Shown here: in pieces, positions 1 through 9,854 of the stretch
Position numbering within the stretch: position 1 is the first letter of the stretch
Layout of the letters: each line of letters opens with the position of its first letter
Assembly: GCA_022559845.1 (NCBI GenBank)
Contig: CM040126.1
Span: 120,194,886-120,258,885 of the forward strand
Length of the DNA stretch: 64,000 bases
Origin: Amorphophallus konjac
Taxonomy: Eukaryota > Streptophyta > Magnoliopsida > Alismatales > Araceae
Direction: 5' to 3'
The notes under the pieces: generated by a model
Told to the model about the DNA's origin: nothing
The model's database searches: none
Seen by the model: the letters and a program-made list of their open reading frames with translations, nothing else
Program-made: the position numbers and the translations under genes

Positions 1-395
1 TCAACACGGGTCTCGACGGACGTGGCCGTACAACCCTCTCTTGCCAATTCTTCTCTTCTTTTTTTTGCTTCTTTCTTTTCTCTTTTTTTTTTTCTTTTCT
101 TCTCTTCTTCTCTTCTTCTTTTCTTCTTTTCTTCTTTTCTTCTTGAGGGAAACGGGGGGGCTTGATTTCCCCTCCCTTCTCTTCCCCCCTTTTTTTATAA
201 CAGCCCCCATGATTCTTGGAAGTTGCATATGCTTCGAAGTAGCGTCCTCGAGGCCACGAAGGCAGCTGCGCCGAGTTTGGCTTTTCTCCCCATAGGACTG
301 GCGAAGACAGCACCTGCCATTCATCAAAGCAGGCAAACATCGTTATAGGAGGCCATGAGGCCCTGAATCCCGGCGAAGAGATGAAGGGCAGTTTC
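1..395 (-). other. Leader of LTR element Z, with polypyrimidine tract
   Basis: This is the start of the internal region of an element that reads leftward out of the window. It lies just beyond the primer-binding site at 396-414. Positions about 41-183 are nearly pure pyrimidine on the plus strand (runs of TTC, TCT and T). On the sense (minus) strand this reads as a Lys/Arg/Glu-only frame, which I take to be low complexity rather than a protein. No gag homology is visible before the window edge. Confidence 0.5.
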
Positions 396-676
396 GATCC
401 CACCGGGCGTGCCAGACTTGTGGACGCACTTTTTTTTACCTGTTATTCTCTTGTTGGTTTATTCGTTTATTGAGTGCGTGGGCGTGCCAGTCACCGGAGT
501 GACAATTTATTCGGGCTCCGAAGAGCCCATGGTGCGCTCGATCTGACTTCGTCAGACGATTGTGTGGTTCGTGTCGGGACCAAAACCCGCCGCGCCATGA
601 AGGTCACGACGTTGTTTACATCCCCCATACGAGAGAACACCCTTGATTAATCGCCGAGATTCAGGGCCTCATGGCC
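351..676. repeat. 26-bp inverted repeat enclosing the primer-binding site
   Basis: The arms at 351-376 and 651-676 are reverse complements at 25 of 26 positions (core GGCCATGAGGCCCTGAATC). The 274 bp between them hold the primer-binding site (396-414) and the end of the LTR. In the element RNA (minus strand) the LTR arm would pair with the leader just past the primer site and close a large loop around it. The pairing is seen directly. A role in packaging or priming is inference. Confidence 0.8.
396..414 (-). promoter_or_regulatory. Primer-binding site of element Z
   Basis: Read on the minus strand this is TGGCACGCCCGGTGGGATC. It is nearly identical to the sites next to the LTRs of A (9408-9425), B (25504-25521) and D (31485-31502). 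A few bases separate it from an LTR edge at about 419 that begins TGTGGACG on the plus strand. The leading TGG is the expected complement of a tRNA 3' CCA. I did not identify the tRNA. Confidence 0.75.
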
Positions 677-2060
677 AAGAAATTAATTGCATGAAAGGTC
701 TATTACGAGGTACTGAAATCCTCATGCGAGGGCGAGAAGGAAACATTCGGGATCATGTCGGTCGTGTACTGACCATTTAATGTTCGGACGAATGTCCGTC
801 TCGAGAAAATCACAGTTGTCGCCGGAAAATCGGAACGCGTGTATGCCGAGGTACGGTAAATTTATTATTCGGAAGAACGGAAAACGTTCGGCTAAGCCTC
901 GATTGGGGCGGTCGGAAACCGGTAAATCTGTTGGCCCGGTGCAAGGGCAAGCTGCGACCATACTGCGGTGGGCCCCCCGCGGTCGAAACGAGACTTGCAT
1001 GAGCGTCATTAATATTTCCGGTGCCAAGGGACAACGAGGGAACATCCCTTGAATCGGCTGAAAAGCCCTGTGTCCGGAGAAGCGAGCGTTCGAAACATAT
1101 CGGTCATTCAGGAGACCATTTAATATTCGGACGGGAGTCCGGCTTGAGAATATTGTAATCGCCGCGGCAGGACCTGGAACATATGTATGCTGTGATACGG
1201 CAAATACATTATTCCGAGACACTGAAAACATTCGGTTAAATCTCGATTAGTGTAGCAGGAAATTAGCGAATTTATTGGCCCGGTGCGAGATCGAGTCGGG
1301 ACCATACCGGGGGCGCCTCCCGCGGTCCAAACGGGACTTGCGTGGGCATCATTAATGTTCCCGGTGCCGGAGGGCAACGGGGAAGAGTCCCGGGACTAGA
1401 TTCCAAAACCCAAAACATGTTCGAAGGAAGCGAGCTATAGGCCGAGGGCGTGGGTCAGACAATGACCATAATCGGGATGGACCCGAGGTCCAAGCACAGC
1501 CCACAAAGGCCTTATTGATGTTCCCGTATATAGGGTCCAGGGATGACGGGAGCCGTCTCTTTCTATTCCGATTTCTGTCGGTCACTTGCGGACCACTTGA
1601 TATTCGGACAAGGGTCCGTATTGAAGGTACGGCGTAGCCAGGCACAACCCCGTATAAATGTATGCCGAGTTCACGGCAATTTCAGTGAAAGAGCGGGAAT
1701 GAATCCCAATAGGAACGGGTCGAAATTGATGAACTATTGGCCCGGAGCAACGCCGGATTACGACCATGTCGGGATGGGAGCCATCGGCCATGTCGGGCAT
1801 TCACGGGCCTTTTCATGTTCGGACGCAAGTCCATAATAGAAACGCGGCGAAAATCGAGGTGAACCCGTTCAAATGTCTGCCGCATGCACGGTAATTTTAA
1901 TGATGGCTCGGAAGGGATCCGGGGCGAGAAACGAATCCGCTCTGATTTGAATGTCGGCCCGAGATTAGGTCGGAGCCTGGCCATGTCGGAATAACTCCCA
2001 AGACTCGGGTCCGACCTGAGAGGGCGGCGTTGTTGTTCCTCTTGCGTCGGGCCACGGGGA
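419..2060 (-). mobile_element. 5' LTR of element Z (far edge uncertain)
   Basis: The inner edge is fixed by the primer-binding site at 396-414. The stretch around 525-590 (GCGC, CAGACGATT and a GTTCG-like segment, then GGACC) resembles the matching part of the A and B LTRs but is strongly diverged, so Z is a distant relative. It also has a short perfect stem, TCTGAC-TTC-GTCAGA, near 541-555. The outer edge was not found. I stop at about 2060, where a T-rich block begins. Confidence 0.45.
778..1995. repeat. Four diverged copies of a 220-475 bp unit
   Basis: Units begin near 778, 1118, 1593 and 1812, each with a phrase like TTTAATRTTCGGACG followed by a GTCCG segment. Further on come a TGTATGCCGAG-like phrase, a TTGGCCCGG phrase, and (in the first two) CGGGACTTGC and CATTAATRTTYCCGGTGCC. 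Copies differ at many positions and in length, so this is an old duplication inside or next to the Z LTR. Short frames across it are not conserved between copies and are not called genes. Confidence 0.6.
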
Positions 2061-2063
2061 GAG

Positions 2064-2351
2064 ATGGGGTTGCAATGTGGGCCCCGACATCCTTTTTTAT
2101 TTGGGATTTTCTTAGTTATATGTTCCTCTCTTTCCTCTGCCGTTTATTACTTCTTCATGCATTTCGTCCCGAATGATTTCTCTTCTTTTATTTATTACTA
2201 TTATCATTATTTTCTTACCCCCTCCTTTTACTATCGTTATCACTGCTACACATTTGGAGTCCTTTAATTAGCATAAGTTTCATTAATTCATTTGCTACTG
2301 CTGTTGTTATTATCATGCTATGCATATGTATATATATATATATACATATAT
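2064..2351. repeat. T-rich spacer ending in a TA microsatellite
   Basis: The stretch is rich in T and C, with no conserved frame. It ends in alternating TA at about 2328-2352 and is followed immediately by the GCCG-type tandem repeats. Nothing else is recognisable. Confidence 0.6.
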
Positions 2352-2770
2352 AGTGTACCGGCGAAGGGAGATGGGTGTACCGCTGGGGAATAGGGTGTAC
2401 CGCTGGGTGCAAAGAGGGGTGTGCCGCTGAAGGTTCGCGGGAGGTATACCGGGGAAGGGCTTGGCCAAGGGTACCGGCGAGGGGAAGGTGTGGTGGCTAT
2501 GGGAGGCGTACCGATGAAGGAGCCTTAGGTGTGCCGGCAAAGGGCCTGACCGAGCGTGCCGGCAAAGGGTTGAACAGGGGAGAGCGTGCTGTCAAAGGAG
2601 CTTGAGGGCGTACCGCCGAAGGGTTGGGGCAGGCGTGTCGCTGAGCGCAGGGGGAGCGTGTTGGCGAAAGGCCAAACGAGGCGTGCCGGGGGAAGCTGGG
2701 CTGTGGCGTGTCGGCAAAGGGCGCTGTAGGGTGTACCGGCGAAGGGCGTGTGTCTGCACATTGGCCGGTC
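2352..2770. repeat. Tandem repeat, GTGYGCCGGCGAAGGG type (block 1)
   Basis: About 14 imperfect units of roughly 24-33 bp, each carrying a core like GTGTACCGGCGAAGGG or GTGCCGGCAAAGGG. The same core recurs in two further blocks at 3745-3880 and 5085-5425. The frames running through it on both strands are repeat artefacts. Confidence 0.75.
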
Positions 2771-2789
2771 GCTGCGACATAAAGTCCGT

Positions 2790-3740
2790 ACATTCATCAG
2801 CCCAAAGTCTATACGTTGGCTACATTCATCAGCTCGAAGTCTATGCGTTGGCCAGCTTAAAGTCTGTACATTGGCCAGCTCAAAGTCGGTACATTGGCTG
2901 GGTTCATCAGCTCAAAGTCTACACATTGGCCAGCCCAAAGTCTGTACATTGGCCAGCCCAAAGTCTATACGTTGGCCAGCTCAAAGTCTATACATCGCAG
3001 TTCCAAGTCTGTACATTGCAGCTCAAAGTCCGTGCATTGGCCAGCCCAAAGTCTGTACGTTGGCCCGCTCAAAGTCTATATGTTGCAGTTCAAAGTCTAT
3101 ACATTGGAGCTCAAAGTGAGTCTATACATTGCAGTTCAAAGTCTATACATTGGAGCTCAAAGTCTATACATTGGAGCTCAAAGTCCATACATTGGCCAGC
3201 CCAAAGTCTGTACGTTAGCCAGCTCCAAGTCTGCACATTGCAGTTCAAAGTCTATACATTGGAGCTCAAAGTCCACACATTGGCCAGCCCAAAGTCTGTA
3301 CATTGTCTATTGGAGTCTATACATTGGCCGGCTCAAAGTCTGTACATTGGCCATTAAAGTCTATACATTGGCCGGCTCAAAGTCTATACATTGTCCATTA
3401 AAGTCTATACATTGGCCGGCCCAAAGTATGTACATTGTCCAGCTCAAAGTCTATACATTGCAGTTCAAAGTCTATACATTGGAGCTCAAAGTCCATACAT
3501 TGGCCAGCCCAAAGTCTGTACGTTGGCCAGCTCCAAGTCTGTACATTGGCCAACTCAAAGTCTATACATTGTTCCTTAAAGTCTATACATTGCCCCTTGT
3601 CTGCAATTCAAAGCCTGTACATTGATCAGCCCAAAGTCTGTACATTGGCCAGCCCAAAGTCTGTACGTTGGCCAGCTCCAAGTCTGTACATTGCAGCTCA
3701 AAGTCTATACATTGTCCCTTAAAGTCTGTACATTGGGTTC
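2790..3740. repeat. 22-23 bp minisatellite, about 40 copies
   Basis: The unit is close to AAAGTCTATACATTGG followed by CCAGCTC or AGCTC. A shorter variant has CAGTTC in place of GGCCAGCTC. Long and short units alternate, so all three plus-strand frames stay open for hundreds of bases (for example 2602-3357 and 2894-3625). These give Ser/Tyr/Trp-rich repeat peptides without any domain. I regard it as a noncoding minisatellite. Confidence 0.85.
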
Positions 3741-3744
3741 CACT

Positions 3745-3880
3745 TCGGAGAGTGAGAAGAGTGTGCCGCTGAAGGGCTGAGAAGGTGTGTCGTTGAAGGG
3801 TTGATAGGGTGTGCCGCTGGAGGGCTGATAGGGTGTACCGGCGAAGGCTGGAACGGACGTGCCGATGAAGGTCCACTCCT
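3745..3880. repeat. GTGYGCCGSTGAAGGG tandem repeat (block 2)
   Basis: Five units of 24-28 bp (for example GTGTGCCGCTGAAGGGCTGA) resume the repeat of 2352-2770 directly after the minisatellite. This suggests the minisatellite expanded inside a once continuous array. Confidence 0.75.
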
Positions 3881-5084
3881 CTGTTACTTGTTTTTAAGGC
3901 TTTTCTTTTCTTCTTCTCTTTGATTTTTGTGTGGTTTTATACAAATCTTTTCTCCTTCTTCTTGCAGTCTGTTGTTGCTCTATTTATTTGTTGCTTTTAT
4001 TATCTTTTGGTATATGTTTGCTATCCCATTTGTTTGTTGCATCCTTTTGCCTTTTAACGTCCTGTTATTTTCTAACGAAAATTCGGCAGCATCTCCCCTT
4101 GACCCGAGCGTAAGGGAGATAAAGGGAATGCGCCCACATGGAGTGGCGGAACCCGACAACTGGAGGTGGGCGCCCGAGGGCGGCAACACCTTAATAAAAC
4201 CTCGGAAAACACAGGGAAAACAACGAGTCGAAGACCTCTAAGACTGGACAGGGTGTACTGGAGAAGGGGGGGCAGGCACAGATGAAGGCACTGGGCTTTA
4301 CAGGAGGAGGTTCGCGACCTCAAACCATTCAAGCTGATGGCACATCCGGAGGAAACCGTCGGCATGAGGGATGAACACAAACACCGGAAAGTGAAAGGAA
4401 AGACGATCAAACGCACTGTGGCTCACAACCAACGAGACAAAGAGACAACCCACTGAGGGGGGGCGATCTTCATTCATGGGGGAGCAAAGGGTCGTAGCCG
4501 TCCGCATGCATTACAAAACACGCCCGAGCTAAAGCTACGGGCAAGAAAGAAAACCAAAGAACAAAAGAACGGAGAAGGAGAAAACAAAGAACAAAAGAAG
4601 AGGAGGTGTTGGGGATCGAGACAGGGACGACCGTCCACTGCTCCTTCCCCCACCTTCCCCTGCTACATCAAGCCCTCTCCCTCTCTCTGCCTGGTGGTTG
4701 TCGGAAGACTCCATGCCGGAGCCCTCTCCCTTCTCTTCTCTCTTCTCCTTCTTCTCGTAGGTGGCTTTGTGTCTCTTCGTTCCTTCTCCCTATGTGCCTC
4801 TTCCTCTGTGTATGGGCCTCTTCTTTTTTTCTTCTTCGAAGGAATGGGAGTGGTTTTATACTCCCAGCCGCGGGAGCCCTCGAGCACGGCAGTCGGAGGC
4901 GGGAAGCGACTGGTCATGATGGGGATCGACTTCCCCCGTCCTGGATGTCAGGGGAGTAGCCTGCGTGGCCCAACCTCTGGTTGACACCTCGGACAGCTCA
5001 CTGCGCGCCAAGGATACGTAGGGCATGGGCGCCACGTCGTTCCGTTGAAATGCCTTCACGCTGTGCCGCTAGCGGGCTCAAGAA
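3881..5084. other. Noncoding stretch, no gene recognised
   Basis: It holds a T-rich part (3895-4075), a purine-rich part (4540-4605) and a pyrimidine-rich part (4640-4840). The frames are short and lack known domains. A sequence starting TGTTGGGGATCGAGAC at 4606 could be an LTR edge, but I found no partner copy. It may be the lost 3' part of element A. Confidence 0.4.
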
Positions 5085-5425
5085 GTGTGCCGCTGAAGGC
5101 TTGAAATGGTGTGCCGCTGAAGGCTTGAAATAGCGTGCCGTTGAAGGCTTAAAATAGCGTGCCGTTGAAGGCTTAAAATAGTGTGCCGTTGAAGGCCCGA
5201 AATAGTGTGCCGTTGAAGGCACGAAATAGTGTGCCGTTGAAGGCTTAAAATAGTGTGCCGTTGAAGGCCCGAAATAGTGTGCCGTTGAAGGCTTAAAATA
5301 GAGTGCCGTTGAAGGCACATGGGGCGTGCCGCTGAAGGCACACGGGGTGTGCCGCTGAAGGGCCCAGGGGCGTACCGCTGAAGGGCCAAAGGACGTACCG
5401 TTGAAGGCCCAAAAGGGGCAGTTCT
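5085..5425. repeat. 24-bp tandem repeat, GTGTGCCGTTGAAGGC type (block 3)
   Basis: About 14 units of 24 bp, best in the middle (GTGCCGTTGAAGGCTTAAAA). The core is the same as in blocks 1 and 2. The array is fused directly to the truncated gag of element A at its right edge. Minus-strand frames through it give repeated HTI/LSLQR and HYFKPSTA peptides, which are artefacts. Confidence 0.8.
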
Positions 5426-5659
5426 GAGCCCATTGTGAGCATGAGTTGTGGCCCATTTAATTTTCTTCGAGGCCCATGGATTGTGGGGGCTCTTGGTGGT
5501 TGATTTCTCTTCAATGTCGTGACTCCGGAGACGGCTTCACGGCAGTGTGCATATTTGGGGAGTCCGGATGACCAGCCCCTCCGGGGCTTCCTCACTCGGT
5601 GCCGTTGTTGATGCTGGGCCGAGCAGGATATCTGGGTGTGTAATTTTTGGTGTCCACAG

Positions 5660-8600
5660 ACCCTCCTTTGCCTGATTAAGTCTTCAGCAATGTCCTTAAA
5701 CGGCTCGCAGTTATGGATGATGTGGCCTATCACCTCATGGTAGGGGCAATAGCCCTGATGAAATGCAGCACCTAGTGTCTGCTCCATGGGCGATGGGCTG
5801 ATCAAACCTGCTCGTTGGCATGCGAAGAAGATGTTCAAGGTCTTCTCCCAAGGGAAGGAGTATAACTTTTCTGGCTGCTCAACTTGAAGCGGAGCCTCCT
5901 CGCCTTCCGGCGGGTCCTCCTCGTCTTCGGATGAATCCGAGGATTCCTCGGAAAGCTAGCCCCTGGGGAGAGCCTGGCCGGTAGGTGATACACCTGCCTC
6001 CCGTATGTGGGCTGGAGCGAGCCCCCTGGCGAATGGGCCAAAGGGGAAGGTGGACAACTGTTGATCAATGCTCTCCAAGAACTGCAGCAGACGCCTCTGT
6101 TCCAGTTGCAACTGTTGAATTTCCCCTCGGATTCTCCGAATAGCCCTCCGCAGTGCTAGACATCCGGAGTGAAGGATGGGCGGCTCTGGGACCGCCATTG
6201 GGCTGTTGATTTGAGGGCCCGGTCTCAGAAGCATTAGAGCTCGAAGCCATGGCCACCATATAGACCACATTAGCCGACCGGTTCGATTGACTCCAAGCAT
6301 GAGGCTGTGGCGGGTCGATTGCATGGCCCAGCATATTTACTAAGCCCTTTTGAATGAGCTCTTCTGCTATATTCTTGAAGACATGGCAGTCTCCGATGGT
6401 ATGACCCAACCTTCGATGATACACACAATAGGTAGGATCGTCTGTCTTATCCACCTCTGAGGGCTTCCGTGGATCCGGGAGAGTAATGAGCTGCTCCTTC
6501 GTGCATAGATCAAAGAGCATTTTAGTGTGCTCCTTCCTGAAGGAATAGGGGGTCTTCATGCGCTCCGCTAAAAGAGCCGCATTTGCCTTGTCATCAGGCT
6601 TTTTGCCCTTGCCTTTAGATTTTCCTTCCCTTTTATCTCCATTCATCGGGGAGAAATCGACAGCATTCACCTCCTTACCGCTCGTCAGACGGTCTTTGGA
6701 GGATTTGCCCTTAGCAGAAGTTTATGTAAGATGATCAGCGAAGAACATTTCAATCTCCGCTACCACCGTATTCAACTGGTCAAACCCCTGATATTGGAGC
6801 CCGAGAGCTTTTCACTAACTTCTGCCGAGAGACCCCTGCGGCAGATGGTGATCGCGTCTTCGGGCGTTGGAGGATTATCGCAACGCATGCTGACGTCCCT
6901 CCATCGCTTGATGAAGTCCAACGCTATTTCACCTTTCTTCTGCCGAAGAGCACAGAGCTCTGCCAGGGAGATTTTGCGTTCGACCATCTGGAAACGGTCG
7001 ACGAATTTCTTTTGCATATCAGCCCAATCAGATACTGAATTAGGCTTTAGCCTTGAATACCACTGGAAGGCGGTGTCAGTCAATGACGTGGCAAAGTACC
7101 GCAACAAATATGCTTCCTCCAGTGCCAATTCACCCATGGCCGTCATGTAATAGGCCAGGTGTTCATGTGGGGAGCCCTGCCCGTTGAACTTCTGAAGCTT
7201 CGGGGCCTTCGGGCAATCAGGCGGAAGCTTCTTGAACTGATGGTGGAAGGAATAAGGCACGCTGTACAAATCAACGGTGGCCACCCCCTCCCCATGCTGA
7301 GCAAACTTCGCCTCCACAATGCGCTCGATCATCTGCTTCTGCGCCATGAGACTCTCTGCAGCAGGAGTAGCAGATGACTGTGCGTTGATTTCATGCTGCG
7401 GGACTTCGAAGTCCACTGCCAATGGCAATTTTGCCACAGTGACAGAGGCATTGGCCGCAACTGGAATGGGGGAAGGCTGGTGTTCCACTCCAGTGGGTGC
7501 CGCCTGAGGTGGGACAGGAACCTCTTTTTCACGTAATAGCGCCTGTAAGAGATTCTTGAGTTCTTGGTTCTCGCGTCGGAGCTCTTCCAACGCGGGAGTG
7601 TGTGTCTCTTCCCCCAGATCTTCTTCGTGCCGGGGGTGGCTGTCCCCATCAACACTATAGACGTCTTCCTGGCGCTCTTCTTGCTGCGCCAGCTGGGGCT
7701 GAGATGTCCCAGCAGCCAGCGCCTATTGTGTTTGGGCTAGGATCCGGGACACGGGCCTTGATTTCCTCAAATAGTTAAGAGGCTGGTTGAGCTCGCCCGT
7801 GGTGTCCTCTGGCTGCTTGTCGTCGGAAGTGGTGTAATAGGTGAACACTTTCACAGTGTCATTAGTCACATGGACCACCCGTTTCTTCTTAGGTGGTTGT
7901 CGATCCGGCTTGGGCGACTCCCCTAGCCTGTCGAAGATAGAAACTCAGGATGTAGAGGCTTGAGGGGAGCGGTCTTCCTCCGTATGCGTGGAGCTGGTCC
8001 ACGGGGAGGTCGGCCTCACCTTCTTGCCAGCCCCTCGACGCTTTTGCCTTCGTAGGAGTTGAGTTGTAGACCTCGGAGATGTTGAGGCCTCAGTGCTGGT
8101 CGGGCTCCGCATTTGTTGCAACTCCGACCTGCGGAAGGGCTCTTCCGCCCTTGCGCGCCTTATAATTCGGGCCTCCTCTTTGGTGACCCACATCTTCTTT
8201 AAAGGGAGCTGGCGCTCCTCAATTGGGTTGCCCCCTGACCGCGGTCGTGGAGCGGGTGGTTCGGGCCGTCGTACTGGGCCTTGACTAGCCGCCGGTACGA
8301 CATACTTCTTCTTTTTCGCTCCGTCCTCTCGGACTTGCCGAAGAAGCTCGAAGCGATTGGAGGTAGAAACAGTTGGGACATGACGGTCCCGCGGCAATAT
8401 CGGCTCGCCTCCATCGAGCCGGATGCGAATATCTCCGACAATTACAGTTTTGCCGGAGCGAGATGTTGCCGCTGTGGGCTTTGTGCCATTGCGGCTACGA
8501 CGTTGCCCCCGTTGAGCAGGGGCAGTATTGGTGACGCCTACAGTAGGCACGGCGTCCTTGTGGCGGCGGCGCTGCCCCCGTTGAGCAGGGGCAGTACCTC

Positions 8601-9219
8601 TGAGAGTAGCCACGGTAGATTTGGTGCCGTTGCGGCGGCGGCGACGTTGCCCCCGTTGGGCAGGATCAACACCAGCAGTGATTTGGTTGACCGAGAAAAC
8701 TCGGCCAATAGCTGGGGCAGAAGGCCTGACACCTTGGGCAGTGGACATGGCAGCCGAGTGAGCTCGGCTGGTCGCTAGGATGAAGGGCTTGACACCCTTA
8801 GCAGTTGGAGAGTTGACCGGATGAACTCGACCGGCTGCTGCAGTTGAGGGCATGACACCCCTGACGGCTGTCTTGTTGACCGAGCGAACCCGGCCGGCTA
8901 TTGGAGCCGAGGGCCTAACACCCCCGACAGTAGCCTTGCTGACCGGACGAACCCGACCGGCTGATGAAGCGGAGGGCCTGACACCCTCAGTAGTTATTTT
9001 CTTGGCCGAGCAGACCCGACCAGTTGATGGGGCCGAGGGCCTGACACCTCCGACGGTAACCGCAGGCGTGGCTGAACTGGCTTCAGCCACAGGCGTGACG
9101 CCCAAGAAGAAGGGCGATCCGACGACTGCTGGGAAGTCATCGAAGACGAGCGGGGTCGCCAGGTATCCGAACCTGGCGTGGTTGGCGATGATCTGGGGGC
9201 CGTAGGTGACGGCGGCCAT
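5660..9219 (-). pseudogene. Gag of element A (broken, pol absent)
   Basis: This would be the structural capsid protein of a Ty3/gypsy-type element. The start is ATG at 9219 (MAAVTYGP), shared with B (25320) and D (31646). In order: an N-terminal array of about six 21-residue repeats (GVRPSAPSTGRV type); three APAQRGQRR-type basic repeats; a conserved NPIEERQLPLKK segment; a short coiled coil; the retrotransposon Gag core at about 7350-6790; then zinc-knuckle-like motifs CX2HX4HX4C near 6405 (YCVYH...GH...DC) and 5735 (YCPYH...GH...NC). Lesions: in-frame stops at 7945-7947 and 7723-7725, a frameshift near 6790, and further shifts near 6090. Homology ends at about 5660 and tandem repeats follow, so the third knuckle and all of pol are missing. 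Confidence 0.8.
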
Positions 9220-9309
9220 CGCTGCTGTTGTGGGTGGTGGTGGTGCGTAGCACGAAAAAAGAAACGTGCAGATGCACGAAGAGCCCTGAAGCGAGCAGAG
9301 AGATGTGTA

Positions 9310-9345
9310 CCCTCCTCTTCCCGTCCTGGAAAAGGAAGAGGAGGG
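9310..9345 (-). other. Leader hairpin of element A
   Basis: A perfect 12-bp stem, CCCTCCTCTTCC (9310-9321) with GGAAGAGGAGGG (9334-9345), around a 12-base loop. It lies between the primer-binding site and the gag start. Element B has a related 8-bp stem at the same place (25412-25439). The position fits a packaging or dimerisation structure, which is inference. Confidence 0.6.
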
Positions 9346-9407
9346 AAATCAGAACCTTAAAGGAGGTTTAGAGACTTTCATTGACATAAAGAAGAAAGGC
9401 GGGAAAA

Positions 9408-9425
9408 GTCCCACCGGGCGTGTCA
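9408..9425 (-). promoter_or_regulatory. Primer-binding site of element A
   Basis: Minus-strand TGACACGCCCGGTGGGAC, three bases from the LTR edge at 9429. It differs from B's site by one base in the critical TGG, which fits an old, decayed element. Confidence 0.75.
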
Positions 9426-9428
9426 GTC

Positions 9429-9685
9429 TGTGGGGACACACGGAATCTTTCACGTAGGAAAAAAATTGAAAATATAGATGTTCTTTTTGAAAAGAAACAT
9501 TTCCCTATCTGAGTAGAGGGTGATTCCGTGAGTGCGCATAGTATCAGACGATTTGGGTTCGAGTGCTGGACCTCTCCCCACTGACCGTAGTCAGTGTTGA
9601 TTTACATCGGCCTAACATCCGAACACCTTTGTTTAACTGTCAAAGAAATCCCAAAGTCTTCTATAGAGGTTCTGATGTGGAGGGC
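9429..9685 (-). mobile_element. 5' LTR of element A, inner part (split by B)
   Basis: It aligns with the first about 250 bp of B's LTR (GTATCAGACGATTTGGGTTC, GACCGTAGTCAGTG, TTTACATCGGCCTAAC) but with several per cent difference. It stops exactly at the duplicated AGGGC (9681-9685), where B begins, and resumes after B at 27907. Confidence 0.88.
9579..9596 (-). other. LTR hairpin (A copy)
   Basis: CACTGAC-CGTA-GTCAGTG, a 7-bp perfect stem. Equivalent stems occur in B and D, with one compensated base-pair change in D. Confidence 0.65.
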
Positions 9686-9836
9686 TGTGAGACACGGAAA
9701 AAATCTAGATCGACTTTTATCGTAGATAAAGGGTAGATTTTCGTTCTTTTTGAAAAGAAACACTCCTCTGCGTAGAGAGGGTTCCGTGGGTGCGCGTCGT
9801 ATCAGACGATTTGGGTTCGAGTGCTGGACCTTTCCC

Positions 9837-9854
9837 CACTGACCGGAGTCAGTG
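9837..9854 (-). other. LTR hairpin (B 3' LTR copy)
   Basis: CACTGAC-CGGA-GTCAGTG, a 7-bp perfect stem in the part of the LTR nearest the internal region. Confidence 0.65.

Noticed and set aside
1..336. Lys/Arg/Glu-rich minus frame at the left edge
   Set aside because: Translation of a polypyrimidine tract in an element leader.
2602..3625. Overlapping 243-251 residue plus-strand frames rich in Ser, Tyr and Trp
   Set aside because: They are produced by the 22-23 bp minisatellite, are open in several frames at once and have no domain.
4606..5040. Possible 3' LTR of element A
   Set aside because: It starts TGTTGG but does not match the A LTR sequence, and no second copy is in the window.
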